Assembly (NCBI GenBank): GCA_002396325.1
Contig: DGXM01000194.1
Span: 1-19,723 of the forward strand
DNA from: Treponema sp. UBA4232
GTDB lineage: Bacteria > Spirochaetota > Spirochaetia > Treponematales > Treponemataceae
Direction of reading: 5' to 3'
Length of the DNA: 19,723 nucleotides
Part shown: one piece after another, positions 12,488 through 19,723 of the stretch
How the letters are laid out: each line of letters begins with the position of its first letter
How positions within the stretch are numbered: position 1 is the first letter of the stretch
Notes under the pieces: model-generated
Databases searched by the model: none
The model's input: only the letters and a program-made list of their open reading frames with translations
Told to the model about the DNA's origin: nothing
Program-made: the position numbers and the translations under genes

Positions 12488-12510
12488 GGGATTGCAAGGG
12501 ATTGAAAGAT
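12481..12510. repeat. 10-bp tandem direct repeats over the pyrB -35
   Basis: ATTGCAAGGG occurs twice in tandem (12481-12490, 12491-12500) and a degenerate third copy ATTGAAAGAT follows (12501-12510). One helical turn separates the copies, and the one nearest pyrB provides the -35 hexamer. The array fills the gap between the mutS2 stop and the pyrB promoter. Confidence 0.75.
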
Positions 12511-12511
12511 A

Positions 12512-15103
12512 TTAGAACAAAGACACGTAGGTTTTTCCCGTTCCTCCATCTTCCGGGGGAGCAAAATGGAATTCCTTCACACCCGGATAATGACTCAGAT
12601 AATCCTGAACAGACTGCTGCAAAATGCCCATTCCCTTTCCGTGGATTATGCTGAACTCACGGAAGTTGTAAATGGTACACAAATCCAGCTGACGTTCCAA
12701 TGCCTTCATCGCATCCTCCTGTCTCATTCCCAAAAGGCGCAACTCAAACACCGGTCTGTCCTCACCGTCGGAAGGAACACTTGCCTCGACAACAACCGAA
12801 GACACTTGGATTTTGTTGTTTGACACAGGCATAAGCTGAGTCTGGGGAACATTCATTTTCAGTGAACCGAACAAAACCGTCCAAGTGCCGTTTTTATTTT
12901 TCTTAACCAGAGTTCCCTGCCGTCTTTCTTTTCCAGCGTACACTTCGACTCCTGGTATAAAAAGGTCCTTTAGAGACGGAGTTTTTTTCTCCGCATTTTT
13001 GCTTTTTGTTTCAGTTTGAATCGGAGTTTCGGGAACCCTTGCATATTTGAGAGCCTCTGCATTCGACATTCGTCTACGGTTCTTTTTCTTGGATGAATTT
13101 CCACCTTCCTTCAATCTTGAAATTCTCATTCCGTTTTCCGCAAACATCACTTCTTCTTTTTTAAGATTTTCTTTTTCCTGTTCAAGATGTTTTTCTTTTT
13201 CTGCGATTGTGTCATTCTGCGCATCAACCTGTTCCGTCAATTCGGAAATGAAGGATTTCACAGACTGAGTTTTTTCACGGGTGATTTCTCCCTCGCGGAT
13301 TTCACGCACAAGATTTTCCAATTTGCTTCTGGTCTCGGAGAGGAATTCCGAACTCTTTGAATGTTCCCATTTTTTTTGTTCTGCATCCTGCTCCATAATT
13401 CGAATTTCACGCTGATGAAGTCTGATTGATTTTTCTTCAATCTGCCTTTCCTTTGACTGAGCCTCTTTGTGCAAACGGTCAAGTTCCATATGCTTTTGAT
13501 TCAATCCTTTAATCAATGCACTCACATCAGCCTGTTCACTTGCAATGTATGAGCGTGCCTGATTCACAACATTTTCAGGAAGCCCGGATCTTTCTGCAAT
13601 ATCTATGGCGTGAGACTCTCCAGGAACTCCCATCAAAAGATGATAGGTTGGCCCCAATGTCCTGCTATCGAATTCAACAGATGCATTTACACAACGCAAA
13701 TTCGTGTAACCATAATTTTTTAAAATACCGTGATGCGTTGTAACAATGACAAAAGCCCCCCGTTCAATCAGGGTATCTAAAACCGCCATTGCAATCGCGC
13801 CGCCTTCCAGAGGATCCGTTCCGCTTCCAAGTTCGTCCAACAGCACAAGGGAATTGCGATCCGCATTGTTCAGCATGAGAGCCATTTTTTTCATATGACT
13901 TGAAAATGTGCTGAGTGATTCATCGATTGACTGCTCATCTCCAATGTCTGCAAAAACAGATGAAAACAAAGGAAGCCTAGTTCCCTCTGCAGCTGGAATC
14001 GGAAAGCCTGCCTGATTCAAAAGAGCAAACAGCGCAATTGTTTTCAATGTGACTGTCTTGCCTCCTGTATTAGGACCGGTGATTATGAGCACACGTTTTC
14101 CATCCATGAATCTAATATCAACAGGAACCGCTTTTTTTCCAAGCAGAGGATGACGCGCTTGAATGATTACGGGAGGCTCTTTTTGCAAATCACAAGTCTC
14201 AGCAAAAATTCCGTTCACTTCCTTCTGCCACATTGCAGATGCGTATGTTGTATCCAACTCTATCATTGCGTGATACGCCAGTTTCAAATCATCACGAAAC
14301 TCACCCAGCGATGATGTAAGTTCAAGAAAGATTTTTCTAAGTTCAGCCTGCAATTCGAATTCAGCCTGCACCAAATCATTGTTCGCACGGACAATTTCAT
14401 CAGGCTCAATATAAACTGTCTGACCTGAAGCGGAAAGTTCGTGCACAATACCTTTGATGTCTCCCCGATGGTCTGCCCTGACCGCAAGAAGTTCCCTGTC
14501 CTGTCTGTAAGCCGGAACCGTGGACTGCAATGAATCCGTAAAGGAAGAATCTGAAGTATAGCGGCGGAGAACACTGTCGATTTCTTTTTGCAAAGACGAG
14601 ATTCTGTTTCTGATTGCACGGAGCGAAGGCAAATCTCTAACCTGCCCTGATTCATCGATTACAGAAAAAATCAAAGAGTCCGGTTTTTCAACAGAAGGAA
14701 TATTCGACACACATTCTGAAAGTGATGGAAGTTCCAAATCTCCCGATGCATTTGAAAGACCCTCGCACACTTTTTTAACAGAGCGGCAAAAAAGTCCCAA
14801 GGCAAAAATCTGATCCTGCTGCAACTGAGAGCCTTCCACACCAAGCAATGGAAACAAATCCGCAACAGCCGGCCATCCGCTCAAACACTGCGGATACGAT
14901 GAATGAAGAAACACTCCCCATTCGCGTCCCATTTTTTTCAACACATCAAGTTTTTGTGCATCAGAACAGCTTTCTCTTTTCAGAAGAGCGGTCTGACCTT
15001 CTTCACTCACGCACTTTCCTGCAATCACTTCCCGTATGCGGTAAAAATCCAAATCACGTGCCACATCACCACGCAGAAAAAAATCTTCATCTTCAATTTC
15101 CAT
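12512..15103 (-). CDS. mutS2: MutS2 ATPase / Smr-domain nuclease
   Basis: 863 residues. MutS-core clamp and lever regions (REVIAGKCVSEEGQ; LRAIRNRISSLQKEID; GIVHELSASGQTVYIEPDEI) lead to the ATPase domain with Walker A GPNTGGKT (343-350) and Walker B LVLLDELGSGTDP. A long charged coiled coil (~520-650) follows, then a KOW-like stretch (GVEVYAGKERRQGTLVKKNK). The last ~80 residues are a Smr nuclease domain (ELRLLGMRQEDA, IIHGKGMGILQQ, GGTGKTYVSL). MutS2 proteins suppress recombination and, in Bacillus, act on collided ribosomes. The LDLRG motif of Smr reads ELRLLG here, which may affect nuclease activity. The ATG is three bases after the gph stop; ribosome binding is weak (AGGTG), so coupling to gph is likely. 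Confidence 0.95.
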   Translation of the reverse strand: MEIEDEDFFLRGDVARDLDFYRIREVIAGKCVSEEGQTALLKRESCSDAQKLDVLKKMGREWGVFLHSSYPQCLSGWPAVADLFPLLGVEGSQLQQDQIFALGLFCRSVKKVCEGLSNASGDLELPSLSECVSNIPSVEKPDSLIFSVIDESGQVRDLPSLRAIRNRISSLQKEIDSVLRRYTSDSSFTDSLQSTVPAYRQDRELLAVRADHRGDIKGIVHELSASGQTVYIEPDEIVRANNDLVQAEFELQAELRKIFLELTSSLGEFRDDLKLAYHAMIELDTTYASAMWQKEVNGIFAETCDLQKEPPVIIQARHPLLGKKAVPVDIRFMDGKRVLIITGPNTGGKTVTLKTIALFALLNQAGFPIPAAEGTRLPLFSSVFADIGDEQSIDESLSTFSSHMKKMALMLNNADRNSLVLLDELGSGTDPLEGGAIAMAVLDTLIERGAFVIVTTHHGILKNYGYTNLRCVNASVEFDSRTLGPTYHLLMGVPGESHAIDIAERSGLPENVVNQARSYIASEQADVSALIKGLNQKHMELDRLHKEAQSKERQIEEKSIRLHQREIRIMEQDAEQKKWEHSKSSEFLSETRSKLENLVREIREGEITREKTQSVKSFISELTEQVDAQNDTIAEKEKHLEQEKENLKKEEVMFAENGMRISRLKEGGNSSKKKNRRRMSNAEALKYARVPETPIQTETKSKNAEKKTPSLKDLFIPGVEVYAGKERRQGTLVKKNKNGTWTVLFGSLKMNVPQTQLMPVSNNKIQVSSVVVEASVPSDGEDRPVFELRLLGMRQEDAMKALERQLDLCTIYNFREFSIIHGKGMGILQQSVQDYLSHYPGVKEFHFAPPEDGGTGKTYVSLF

Positions 15104-15106
15104 AAA

Positions 15107-15775
15107 TCAATCAACACCTATGATAGAAAAAATTTCATCCGGCTTTTCCACCAGACAAGTTGCTCCGTGCTCAATCAAAAAATCTTTGGAGCGGAATCCC
15201 CAGCACACGGAAATACAGGGAATACCGGCCGCATTGGCAGTCAAAATATCAACATCAGAGTCTCCGACATATACAGCACGAGTTTTTTTCACACCAAGAT
15301 TTTTCATCACCTCAAAAACAGAATCAGGGGCAGGTTTTCTTTTTATGCCTTTCGCTTCATTTTCACCCACTGCATTTTTTTCTTCAATCCTGCAATCAAA
15401 AAAAACATTCGTCAGTTCTTTCACCTGAGCATCCGGCTTGTTGGACACAATCCCCATCTTGACATTTTTTGCCGCAAGGCCCTCAAGCAGTTCGATTATG
15501 CCCTTGTAAGCCGTGGTTTTCACATTCCAATTTACTGCATAAATCTTTCTCATAAACGCAAGCACTGAATCATAATCTTTATTCGCACGTCCTTCGGGAA
15601 GTGCTTTGTTTATAAGTTCTCCCAAACCGTTTCCAACAAAACGGCGAACCTCATCAAGAGTTCTTTTCGGGTAGCCGAAATGCGACAAAGCAATATTGCA
15701 GGAATCCGCCAAATCATCAAGCGTATTCAAAAGTGTTCCGTCCAAATCAAAAATAACCGCATCAAATTTTCTCAT
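15107..15775 (-). CDS. gph: HAD-superfamily phosphatase, phosphoglycolate phosphatase-like
   Basis: 222 residues from the ATG at 15775, which has GGAAGG ten bases upstream. All four HAD motifs are present: DLDGT (motif I, nucleophile Asp), VSNKP (motif II), K in KRKPAPDSV (motif III) and VGDSDVDI (motif IV). A helical cap domain sits between I and II (subfamily IA, Gph/PpaX type). Phosphoglycolate from DNA repair is the classic substrate, but the family is promiscuous (PpaX, nucleotidases), so the symbol is tentative. It shares a transcript with mutS2, and a DNA-repair link would fit. Confidence 0.85.
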   Translation of the reverse strand: MRKFDAVIFDLDGTLLNTLDDLADSCNIALSHFGYPKRTLDEVRRFVGNGLGELINKALPEGRANKDYDSVLAFMRKIYAVNWNVKTTAYKGIIELLEGLAAKNVKMGIVSNKPDAQVKELTNVFFDCRIEEKNAVGENEAKGIKRKPAPDSVFEVMKNLGVKKTRAVYVGDSDVDILTANAAGIPCISVCWGFRSKDFLIEHGATCLVEKPDEIFSIIGVD

Positions 15776-15800
15776 AATACATCTGCCTTCCAACGCAGAC

Positions 15801-15829
15801 AGAATACTTTAAAATAAAAAAATAGTAAA
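15801..15829 (-). promoter_or_regulatory. Probable promoter of gph-mutS2
   Basis: On the minus strand TTTACT (15824-15829), 17 bases, TATTCT (15801-15806). The predicted +1 near 15794 gives a 19-nt leader containing the GGAAGG ribosome binding site of gph. Confidence 0.5.
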
Positions 15830-15846
15830 GAAGATATAATGTCGTG

Positions 15847-15931
15847 AAGCCGAATCATTTTATTTAACAGAGGATTTTCCCGGAAGCTTCGTCGGTGGTT
15901 TCAATATCACATCGAGAAACCGACTTTTTTT
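15847..15931 (+). ncRNA. Candidate small RNA between gph and pgeF
   Basis: On +, TATAAT (15835-15840) is followed about 50 bases later by an intrinsic-terminator-like hairpin and T7, with no open reading frame between and no + gene upstream that needs a terminator. The ~85-nt product could also pair GAAGC (15846-15850) with GCTTC (15886-15890). The weak points are that no -35 and no TG extension are seen, and that the region is AT-rich, where a chance TATAAT is not rare. Confidence 0.25.
15891..15931 (+). terminator. Intrinsic terminator-like hairpin on the + strand
   Basis: GTCGGTGGTTTC (15891-15902) pairs with GAAACCGAC (15916-15924) around a 13-nt loop, leaving a short TGG bulge on the 5' arm, and is followed by seven T residues (15925-15931). 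The polarity is for + strand transcription. Read from the minus strand the hairpin is preceded by A7 and lacks a T run, so it does not fit as the end of pgeF. Confidence 0.5.
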
Positions 15932-15941
15932 GATGTTACTT

Positions 15942-16721
15942 TTAATTGTCTTCCCACTTTACCCAGGCGGCCTGTACTGTAAAAAATTTCTGTCTGTCTT
16001 CCAAAGAAAGCAAAGGCGAAAGTGATTTTGTTTCGCGGCGGAAAGACCCGAATTTCGGATTGCAGCACGTGCACTCGCGGTAAACGACTATGTTTCCTTC
16101 ATCGATTCCCATTTCCCGAAGCAGTGCAAGATTTGCTTTAGCCAGTGAAAGTTTGTACCAGCCGTCTTTGTCTTCACACTTTGTCACGCAATCAGGAGTA
16201 AAGTTGACTTTGAAATATTGTGCCCGCTCTTCATCCACGGTATAACAGCAGTCGTGAATATGAGGGCCCATCACAACGCAGAATCTATTTCGTTTTGCCC
16301 CATATTTTTTTTCCGCAAGTTCAATCGCAGTTCTCACAATGCCTGTTCCCTTCCATCCAGAATGAAGCATTCCAAAAACTCCAGACTCAGGTTCATACAA
16401 AAAAATCGGCATACAATCTGCAACTGTAACCACAGGAATAAGTCTTTTATTTTGAGTGATTATTCCATCGCCCTGCATTCCATCAAGTTCTTCAGCACTA
16501 TCAACAGCAAAAACCGTATGTGAATGAATCAGTTCTACAGCACAAATATCGTGATTATTTCCCGAAAGATTCGAAAGAAAAAAACTGCGGTTGGGATTTG
16601 TCTCATTCCATCTGAAACGCATTGACCCGGCTGATTTCATTGTCATGCCGAAACGAGGACCATTTTGAACCGGCTTGGAATGAAAATAAAATTCCCCTGT
16701 GAAATAACCGTTTTCTTCCAT
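15942..16721 (-). CDS. pgeF: PgeF/YfiH family multicopper-oxidase-like (laccase domain) protein
   Basis: 259 residues from the ATG at 16721, which has GGAGGA eight bases upstream; the in-frame ATG at 16748 lacks one. The metal-site residues of the family are visible: LIHSHTV (His66), TVADCMPI (Cys103) and MLHSGWKGTG (His120), plus MGPHIHDCCYTVDEE. E. coli PgeF (YfiH) removes peptidoglycan precursors mis-charged with L-serine, and other members act as purine nucleoside phosphorylases or adenosine deaminases, so cell-wall editing or purine scavenging are the choices. It is 52 bases downstream of the DUF5312-like gene with no clear terminator between them, so it may be in that operon. Confidence 0.88.
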   Translation of the reverse strand: MEENGYFTGEFYFHSKPVQNGPRFGMTMKSAGSMRFRWNETNPNRSFFLSNLSGNNHDICAVELIHSHTVFAVDSAEELDGMQGDGIITQNKRLIPVVTVADCMPIFLYEPESGVFGMLHSGWKGTGIVRTAIELAEKKYGAKRNRFCVVMGPHIHDCCYTVDEERAQYFKVNFTPDCVTKCEDKDGWYKLSLAKANLALLREMGIDEGNIVVYRECTCCNPKFGSFRRETKSLSPLLSLEDRQKFFTVQAAWVKWEDN

Positions 16722-16773
16722 AATCGCGTTCCTCCAACAAGACAGCATTACGGTATTTTATTAAGAGATGTTA

Positions 16774-18489
16774 TCAACTTTCGATGGACAAATCCAAAGG
16801 CTCTATTTCCTGAAGCAATTCGTATGCATGATCAATAGAAAATTTTGCACGGCTCATTTTCTCCCGGTAAGTTTTGTTTTCCTTTCCGTTGATTTTCATG
16901 AAGTTGATCAGAGGTCCATAATACGCTGTGATTTTTTCAGAAAGAATTCCACCCAAAAGTTTTTTCAAACTTCGGCAATACTTTCCGAAGCCGTTGATTA
17001 TCTCAGTGCATTTTTCCTCAATCTCAGTCATCGTGCCGTCAATCTTAACCTCATCAACATTTGACCGTTCTGACTTCGATTCGATTTTTGCAAAGAATTG
17101 TCCGTATTCTCCGCCTGCAGAAAGCTGATTGGAAAGAAGTTCCATTTCGTCCGTCAGTTTTGTCAGACCGTTTATTGTGTCTGAGAATTCAAAGCGGTTG
17201 TCGCGCAGGGCAAACTCACCTTCCACTGCCGTCATCGCAAGAGTCTGGCTAAATAGAACAAACTCGGATTTGAAGAAATAATTAATGAATCCCATGGTAA
17301 GTTCGTAATGAAACACAACAGGATTAGGATCCATATCCCAAGGACGGAAAGTGAGCAGAGGGAAATTCGTTAAATGGAAATACTGAAGCAACTTGACTTT
17401 GAGTTTTTCTTTTTTGCAGTCACGCTCCCAGTTATTCCATCTGCGTTCAAAATTCAATTTCCACTGATTTCGATATTTCAAAAACCAGCTCTCGCCGCCA
17501 CTGTATGCATCAGGCATAAACATGGAATTTTCAAAAACCACTTTCGCCATTTTGTACATCGGAACAGTCTGCACGAACATTTTTATCACACCGTTCTGAT
17601 TCGCGGCATTGTTTACGAATTCAGTTGCAATTTTCGAGTTTTCTTCGTTTGCATCATCAAATCCGCTGACCTTATTGCCTCTTTGTGAAAAAAGATAAAG
17701 GGCCTGAACAGCTTCGTCTGTCAACGGAACATAGTTTGAAAGAATTCTCGCAAATTCACTAAAATCACTTTTTACCTGAGCGAAAGAACAATCGCGGCCG
17801 CTTTCGGAAGACGGAATAAATTTTGAAATCACTCTGGAGAACGGAAGTTTTACAAACTGCTTCAACCACTCAACACCGCGCACTGCCGCATAAAGTTCTG
17901 ATTTTTTCTGATTGCTGATGTCATCAATTATCCTGTCCATTTTCTGAACAAGCAGAGCCTTCATTTCATTTGTGACAGTTTTATCCAATGCATATTGATA
18001 CGGATCAGCCTGATGCTCAATTTCCGTTCCAACTTCAGGAGCAACCAGGTATCCAAGCAAGGTATAAAACGCACCTTGATTTGCATCGTATTTATCGAGA
18101 TATGGAGCAAAAAAATCGGCGGCTTTTTTCAGCATTGAAAACCGTTCGTAAAAAGCAGTACACAAAAGTTTCTTTCTATAATCAATGAGTCCGGGACAGG
18201 TACGCTCAATATCACGGGCCATACCATTTACGAGGGCTTTATTGAAAACATCCTCAACTGAGGAATTTGAAAAAGCGGCTTTAATCCAATACCAAATCTG
18301 CAGAAAAATAGACTGGCGCTTCAACTGAGAACTTAAATCACTTGCTTCATCCTCTGAATTCTGTTCAGCCGAAGATTTTCCGACATTACCGACAACGGTC
18401 TTTCCCTTTCGCATTCTGCTCAGCATGCGTTCGCGCTCATCGGTACTAATCTCGGTTACAAGTTCATTGAATGTAGAATCGTTAGCCAT
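16774..18489 (-). CDS. Spirochaete-type protein of unknown function (DUF5312-like)
   Basis: 571 residues, no signal peptide and no clear membrane segment; mostly helical and charged. The N-terminal ~50 residues are acidic and probably disordered (ERERMLSRMRKGKTVVGNVG; SSAEQNSEDEASDLSSQ). It contains aromatic-rich stretches (IFLQIWYWIKAAFS; FLKYRNQWKLNFERRWNNWE; LLTFRPWDMDPNPVVFHYEL). The overall character matches, from memory, a spirochaete-restricted family (DUF5312) of about this length with no known function. The ATG at 18489 has a GGGG seven bases upstream. It is probably the first gene of a unit with pgeF. Coding is certain; the family name is from recall only. Confidence 0.85.
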   Translation of the reverse strand: MANDSTFNELVTEISTDERERMLSRMRKGKTVVGNVGKSSAEQNSEDEASDLSSQLKRQSIFLQIWYWIKAAFSNSSVEDVFNKALVNGMARDIERTCPGLIDYRKKLLCTAFYERFSMLKKAADFFAPYLDKYDANQGAFYTLLGYLVAPEVGTEIEHQADPYQYALDKTVTNEMKALLVQKMDRIIDDISNQKKSELYAAVRGVEWLKQFVKLPFSRVISKFIPSSESGRDCSFAQVKSDFSEFARILSNYVPLTDEAVQALYLFSQRGNKVSGFDDANEENSKIATEFVNNAANQNGVIKMFVQTVPMYKMAKVVFENSMFMPDAYSGGESWFLKYRNQWKLNFERRWNNWERDCKKEKLKVKLLQYFHLTNFPLLTFRPWDMDPNPVVFHYELTMGFINYFFKSEFVLFSQTLAMTAVEGEFALRDNRFEFSDTINGLTKLTDEMELLSNQLSAGGEYGQFFAKIESKSERSNVDEVKIDGTMTEIEEKCTEIINGFGKYCRSLKKLLGGILSEKITAYYGPLINFMKINGKENKTYREKMSRAKFSIDHAYELLQEIEPLDLSIES

Positions 18490-18612
18490 ATTCCAACCCC
18501 ATTGTTAAATAAAAGAGGAATAATCCGCGTGTACCATTTTTTTTCGGAGACCTCTTCTTCTGTAGTATCGGCAATTATTCATCACACATTCACATCTTTA
18601 TATAGTAAAGAA

Positions 18613-18626
18613 TGAAATAAATTTCA
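18613..18626. promoter_or_regulatory. Palindrome TGAAAT-AA-ATTTCA, candidate operator
   Basis: A perfect 6-bp inverted repeat (TGAAAT/ATTTCA) with a two-base centre lies in the divergent intergenic region, 28 bases upstream of the + strand -10. Size and symmetry suit a dimeric regulator, but AT-rich palindromes of this length arise by chance. Confidence 0.35.
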
Positions 18627-18650
18627 CTGCAACAAATCCTCAAGTCAGAT

Positions 18651-18659
18651 TGATAAAAT
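18651..18659 (+). promoter_or_regulatory. Extended -10 promoter of the secreted-protein gene
   Basis: TGATAAAAT fits TGnTAAAAT, an extended -10. The predicted +1 near 18666 leaves only about 8 nt before the ATG at 18675, and no Shine-Dalgarno is present, so the leader is very short. No -35 is recognisable. Confidence 0.45.
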
Positions 18660-18674
18660 GCCGACAAAGATGTG

Positions 18675-19175
18675 ATGAGGTCTTTGCATCTGAAAAAAAA
18701 ATTCTTATTGCTTCTCACTTCCCTGCTCTGCACTTTCGCCGGAGCACTTGAAATTTACCGTCCTGAAAATTTCGGTGCAATGAATGATGTGCCCTGCATG
18801 CTTTCCGTTACAGACGAAGACGGAAACGATGCTTCAGACAAAATCATCTCGATTTCTTTTTCCTGGTATTACGAAATGCAGTGGCTCCACAGACATTACA
18901 ACGGATGCATGACAGGAGGAACTGTAATCCATCTGCATATGAAAAGCGGAGTATACCACATCACGGTCCACACGCCTCCTGAAAGTCAGAACAATCTTGT
19001 GCCTGACAACAGAAATGAATGGACTTCAAACACTTTTGTGTTCAACACCGAAAACCAGCCTCATGTGATTTTCGTGAGCCCCACCGCAAATCAAAACGGA
19101 TTTTACACCGGAGGATGGCACATCGATTACCGCGCTCCGAAATTTTACAAATACACGAAGCCCTACCGCGAATAA
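18675..19175 (+). CDS. Secreted protein of unknown function
   Basis: 166 residues. The start is taken at the ATG at 18675; the preceding in-frame GTG would add one residue. A clear signal peptide (MRSLHLKKKFLLLLTSLLCT, then FAGA) precedes a mature part rich in aromatic residues, His and Asn and likely beta-sheet (IISISFSWYYEMQWLHRHYN; GVYHITVHTPPE; HVIFVSPTANQNGFYTGGWH). The two cysteines of the mature part (PCML, NGCMT) could form a disulfide in the periplasm. No family recognised and no catalytic motif. It is transcribed away from the DUF5312-like gene and converges on miaB, with 82 bases between the stops. Confidence 0.75.
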   Translation: MRSLHLKKKFLLLLTSLLCTFAGALEIYRPENFGAMNDVPCMLSVTDEDGNDASDKIISISFSWYYEMQWLHRHYNGCMTGGTVIHLHMKSGVYHITVHTPPESQNNLVPDNRNEWTSNTFVFNTENQPHVIFVSPTANQNGFYTGGWHIDYRAPKFYKYTKPYRE

Positions 19176-19257
19176 GCAACACTCGATGCAGAGCCGCCGC
19201 AAAGTTTCAAGCAGCATGCGGCATTGCCCTCTCCGCAGGAATAAATCAAAGCGATTC
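19176..19257. other. Convergent intergenic gap with a stem-loop
   Basis: TGCGG (19217-19221) and CCGCA (19233-19237) form a stem with an 11-nt loop, and GCCGC (19193-19197) can alternatively pair with GCGGC (19218-19222). No T run follows on either strand, so neither is a standard intrinsic terminator. Confidence 0.4.
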
Positions 19258-19723
19258 TTATTTAATCAAAGTGCCCTTGAAAGTGTTTCCGTTGAGTGAA
19301 TCCAAATGCACTGTGACAAAATGCCCAATCAATGACGGCGGAGCTTTAAATGCAACACGCTCATTCTGCTCTGTCTTTCCAAGAAGCTCTTCTTTGTTGT
19401 CGCGGCTGATTATGTCGGCAAGCACTTTGATTGTTTTTCCTACACGCGCGGACATAACCTCATTCGTAATTTCAAGCTGCATATCGATTATGCGCTGAAG
19501 ACGCTCCTTTTTCAAATCAACAGGAATTTGGTCTTTGAATTTTGCAGCCGGTGTTCCTTCCCGTGGATTGTAATAGTACATAAACGCCGACTCGTACTTC
19601 ACGGTCTTCATCAAGCTCACGACTTCATCAAAATCCTCTTCTGTCTCACCGGGGAAACCGAGCATAATATCCGTGGAGAGACACAAATCCGGGACTTTAC
19701 TGTAAAGCTTTTCAACAAGATTC
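19258..19723 (-). CDS. miaB: tRNA-2-methylthio-N6-dimethylallyladenosine synthase MiaB, C-terminal part (runs off the window)
   Basis: About 154 C-terminal codons; the frame is open to the window edge, so the N-terminal domain and the radical-SAM CxxxCxxC cluster are outside. Seen here is the end of the radical-SAM barrel (NLVEKLYSKVPDLCLSTDIM; LGFPGETEEDFDEVVSLM; YYYNPREGTPAAKF), then the linker helix (ERLQRIIDMQLEI) and a TRAM domain (VGKTIKVLADII, GKTEQNERVAF, GHFVTVHLDSLNGNTFKGTL). MiaB adds a methylthio group to i6A37 of tRNAs reading UNN codons. RimO and MtaB share this layout, but PREGTPAA and the TRAM sequence favour MiaB. An in-frame TTG at 19686 is internal, not a start. Confidence 0.88.
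   Translation of the reverse strand, partial: NLVEKLYSKVPDLCLSTDIMLGFPGETEEDFDEVVSLMKTVKYESAFMYYYNPREGTPAAKFKDQIPVDLKKERLQRIIDMQLEITNEVMSARVGKTIKVLADIISRDNKEELLGKTEQNERVAFKAPPSLIGHFVTVHLDSLNGNTFKGTLIK

Larger units (their letters stand above)
18490..18671. other. Divergent intergenic region
   Basis: 182 AT-rich bases between the DUF5312-like gene (minus) and the secreted-protein gene (+). It must hold both promoters. The + promoter and a perfect palindrome are listed separately; no well-formed minus-strand promoter could be chosen among several AT-rich candidates. No open frame of interest is seen. Confidence 0.6.

Noticed and set aside
12481..12510. CRISPR-like array
   Set aside because: Only two and a half copies of a 10-bp unit without spacers.
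14903..15568. Open frame of 221 residues on + opposite mutS2 and gph
   Set aside because: It spans the antisense of two conserved genes and is rich in Phe, His and Ile as expected for a shadow; no promoter or ribosome binding site.
16722..16748. ATG at 16748 for pgeF
   Set aside because: It has no ribosome binding site, while GGAGGA lies inside this stretch, placed for the ATG at 16721.
1..19723. tRNA, rRNA, insertion sequences, prophage
   Set aside because: No cloverleaf, rRNA signature, transposase or phage-like protein was seen on either strand.

Overview
The window looks like a chromosomal segment of a free-living or gut Treponema (Spirochaetota). The evidence is the family content: a FliK-like/FlhB-tail pair followed by a YraN gene, a large protein resembling a spirochaete-restricted family (DUF5312-like), an LapA/SPOR envelope pair, and moderate GC with AT-rich intergenic DNA. 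A complete pyrBIC pathway segment and an acetolactate synthase argue against the host-restricted, auxotrophic treponemes and for a more biosynthetically capable gut or rumen type. The assignment rests on protein resemblance recalled from memory, not on a search.

Layout. Bases 1-147 are a GC-rich, hairpin-rich stretch with no convincing gene. Bases 185-2348 form a tight + strand operon: FliK-like protein, stand-alone FlhB C-terminal domain, a small acidic-tailed protein, YraN, and a 59-residue protein. From 2383 to 18489 every gene is on the minus strand. Read in the direction of transcription they are: DUF5312-like protein, pgeF; gph, mutS2; pyrB, pyrI, pyrC; Ste24-type M48 protease, secreted transglutaminase-like protein; ilvB (own promoter and terminator); DtxR-family regulator, LapA-like protein, SPOR protein; and a zinc-finger-like protein with its own promoter. 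A secreted protein of unknown function lies on + at 18675-19175. It converges on the 3' part of miaB, which runs off the right edge. No gene-free stretch exceeds 300 bases.

Function. Three themes can be read: flagellar export and hook-length accessory proteins (left), nucleotide and amino-acid synthesis (pyrBIC, ilvB), and envelope or quality-control functions (SPOR, LapA, Ste24, transglutaminase-like, PgeF, MutS2, MiaB).

Most notable observations: (1) three genes lack a Shine-Dalgarno and each has a -10-like hexamer exactly 7 nt before its ATG, suggesting leaderless mRNAs; (2) yraN has no ATG, GTG or TTG ahead of its conserved core and appears to start at ATT overlapping the preceding stop; (3) the Ste24 homologue carries a GGADGPT segment otherwise typical of sodium-pumping decarboxylase beta subunits; (4) there is a possible small RNA between gph and pgeF; (5) the pyrB promoter has 10-bp tandem repeats at its -35 and a stem-loop starting at the predicted +1. 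No tRNA, rRNA, insertion sequence or CRISPR array was seen.
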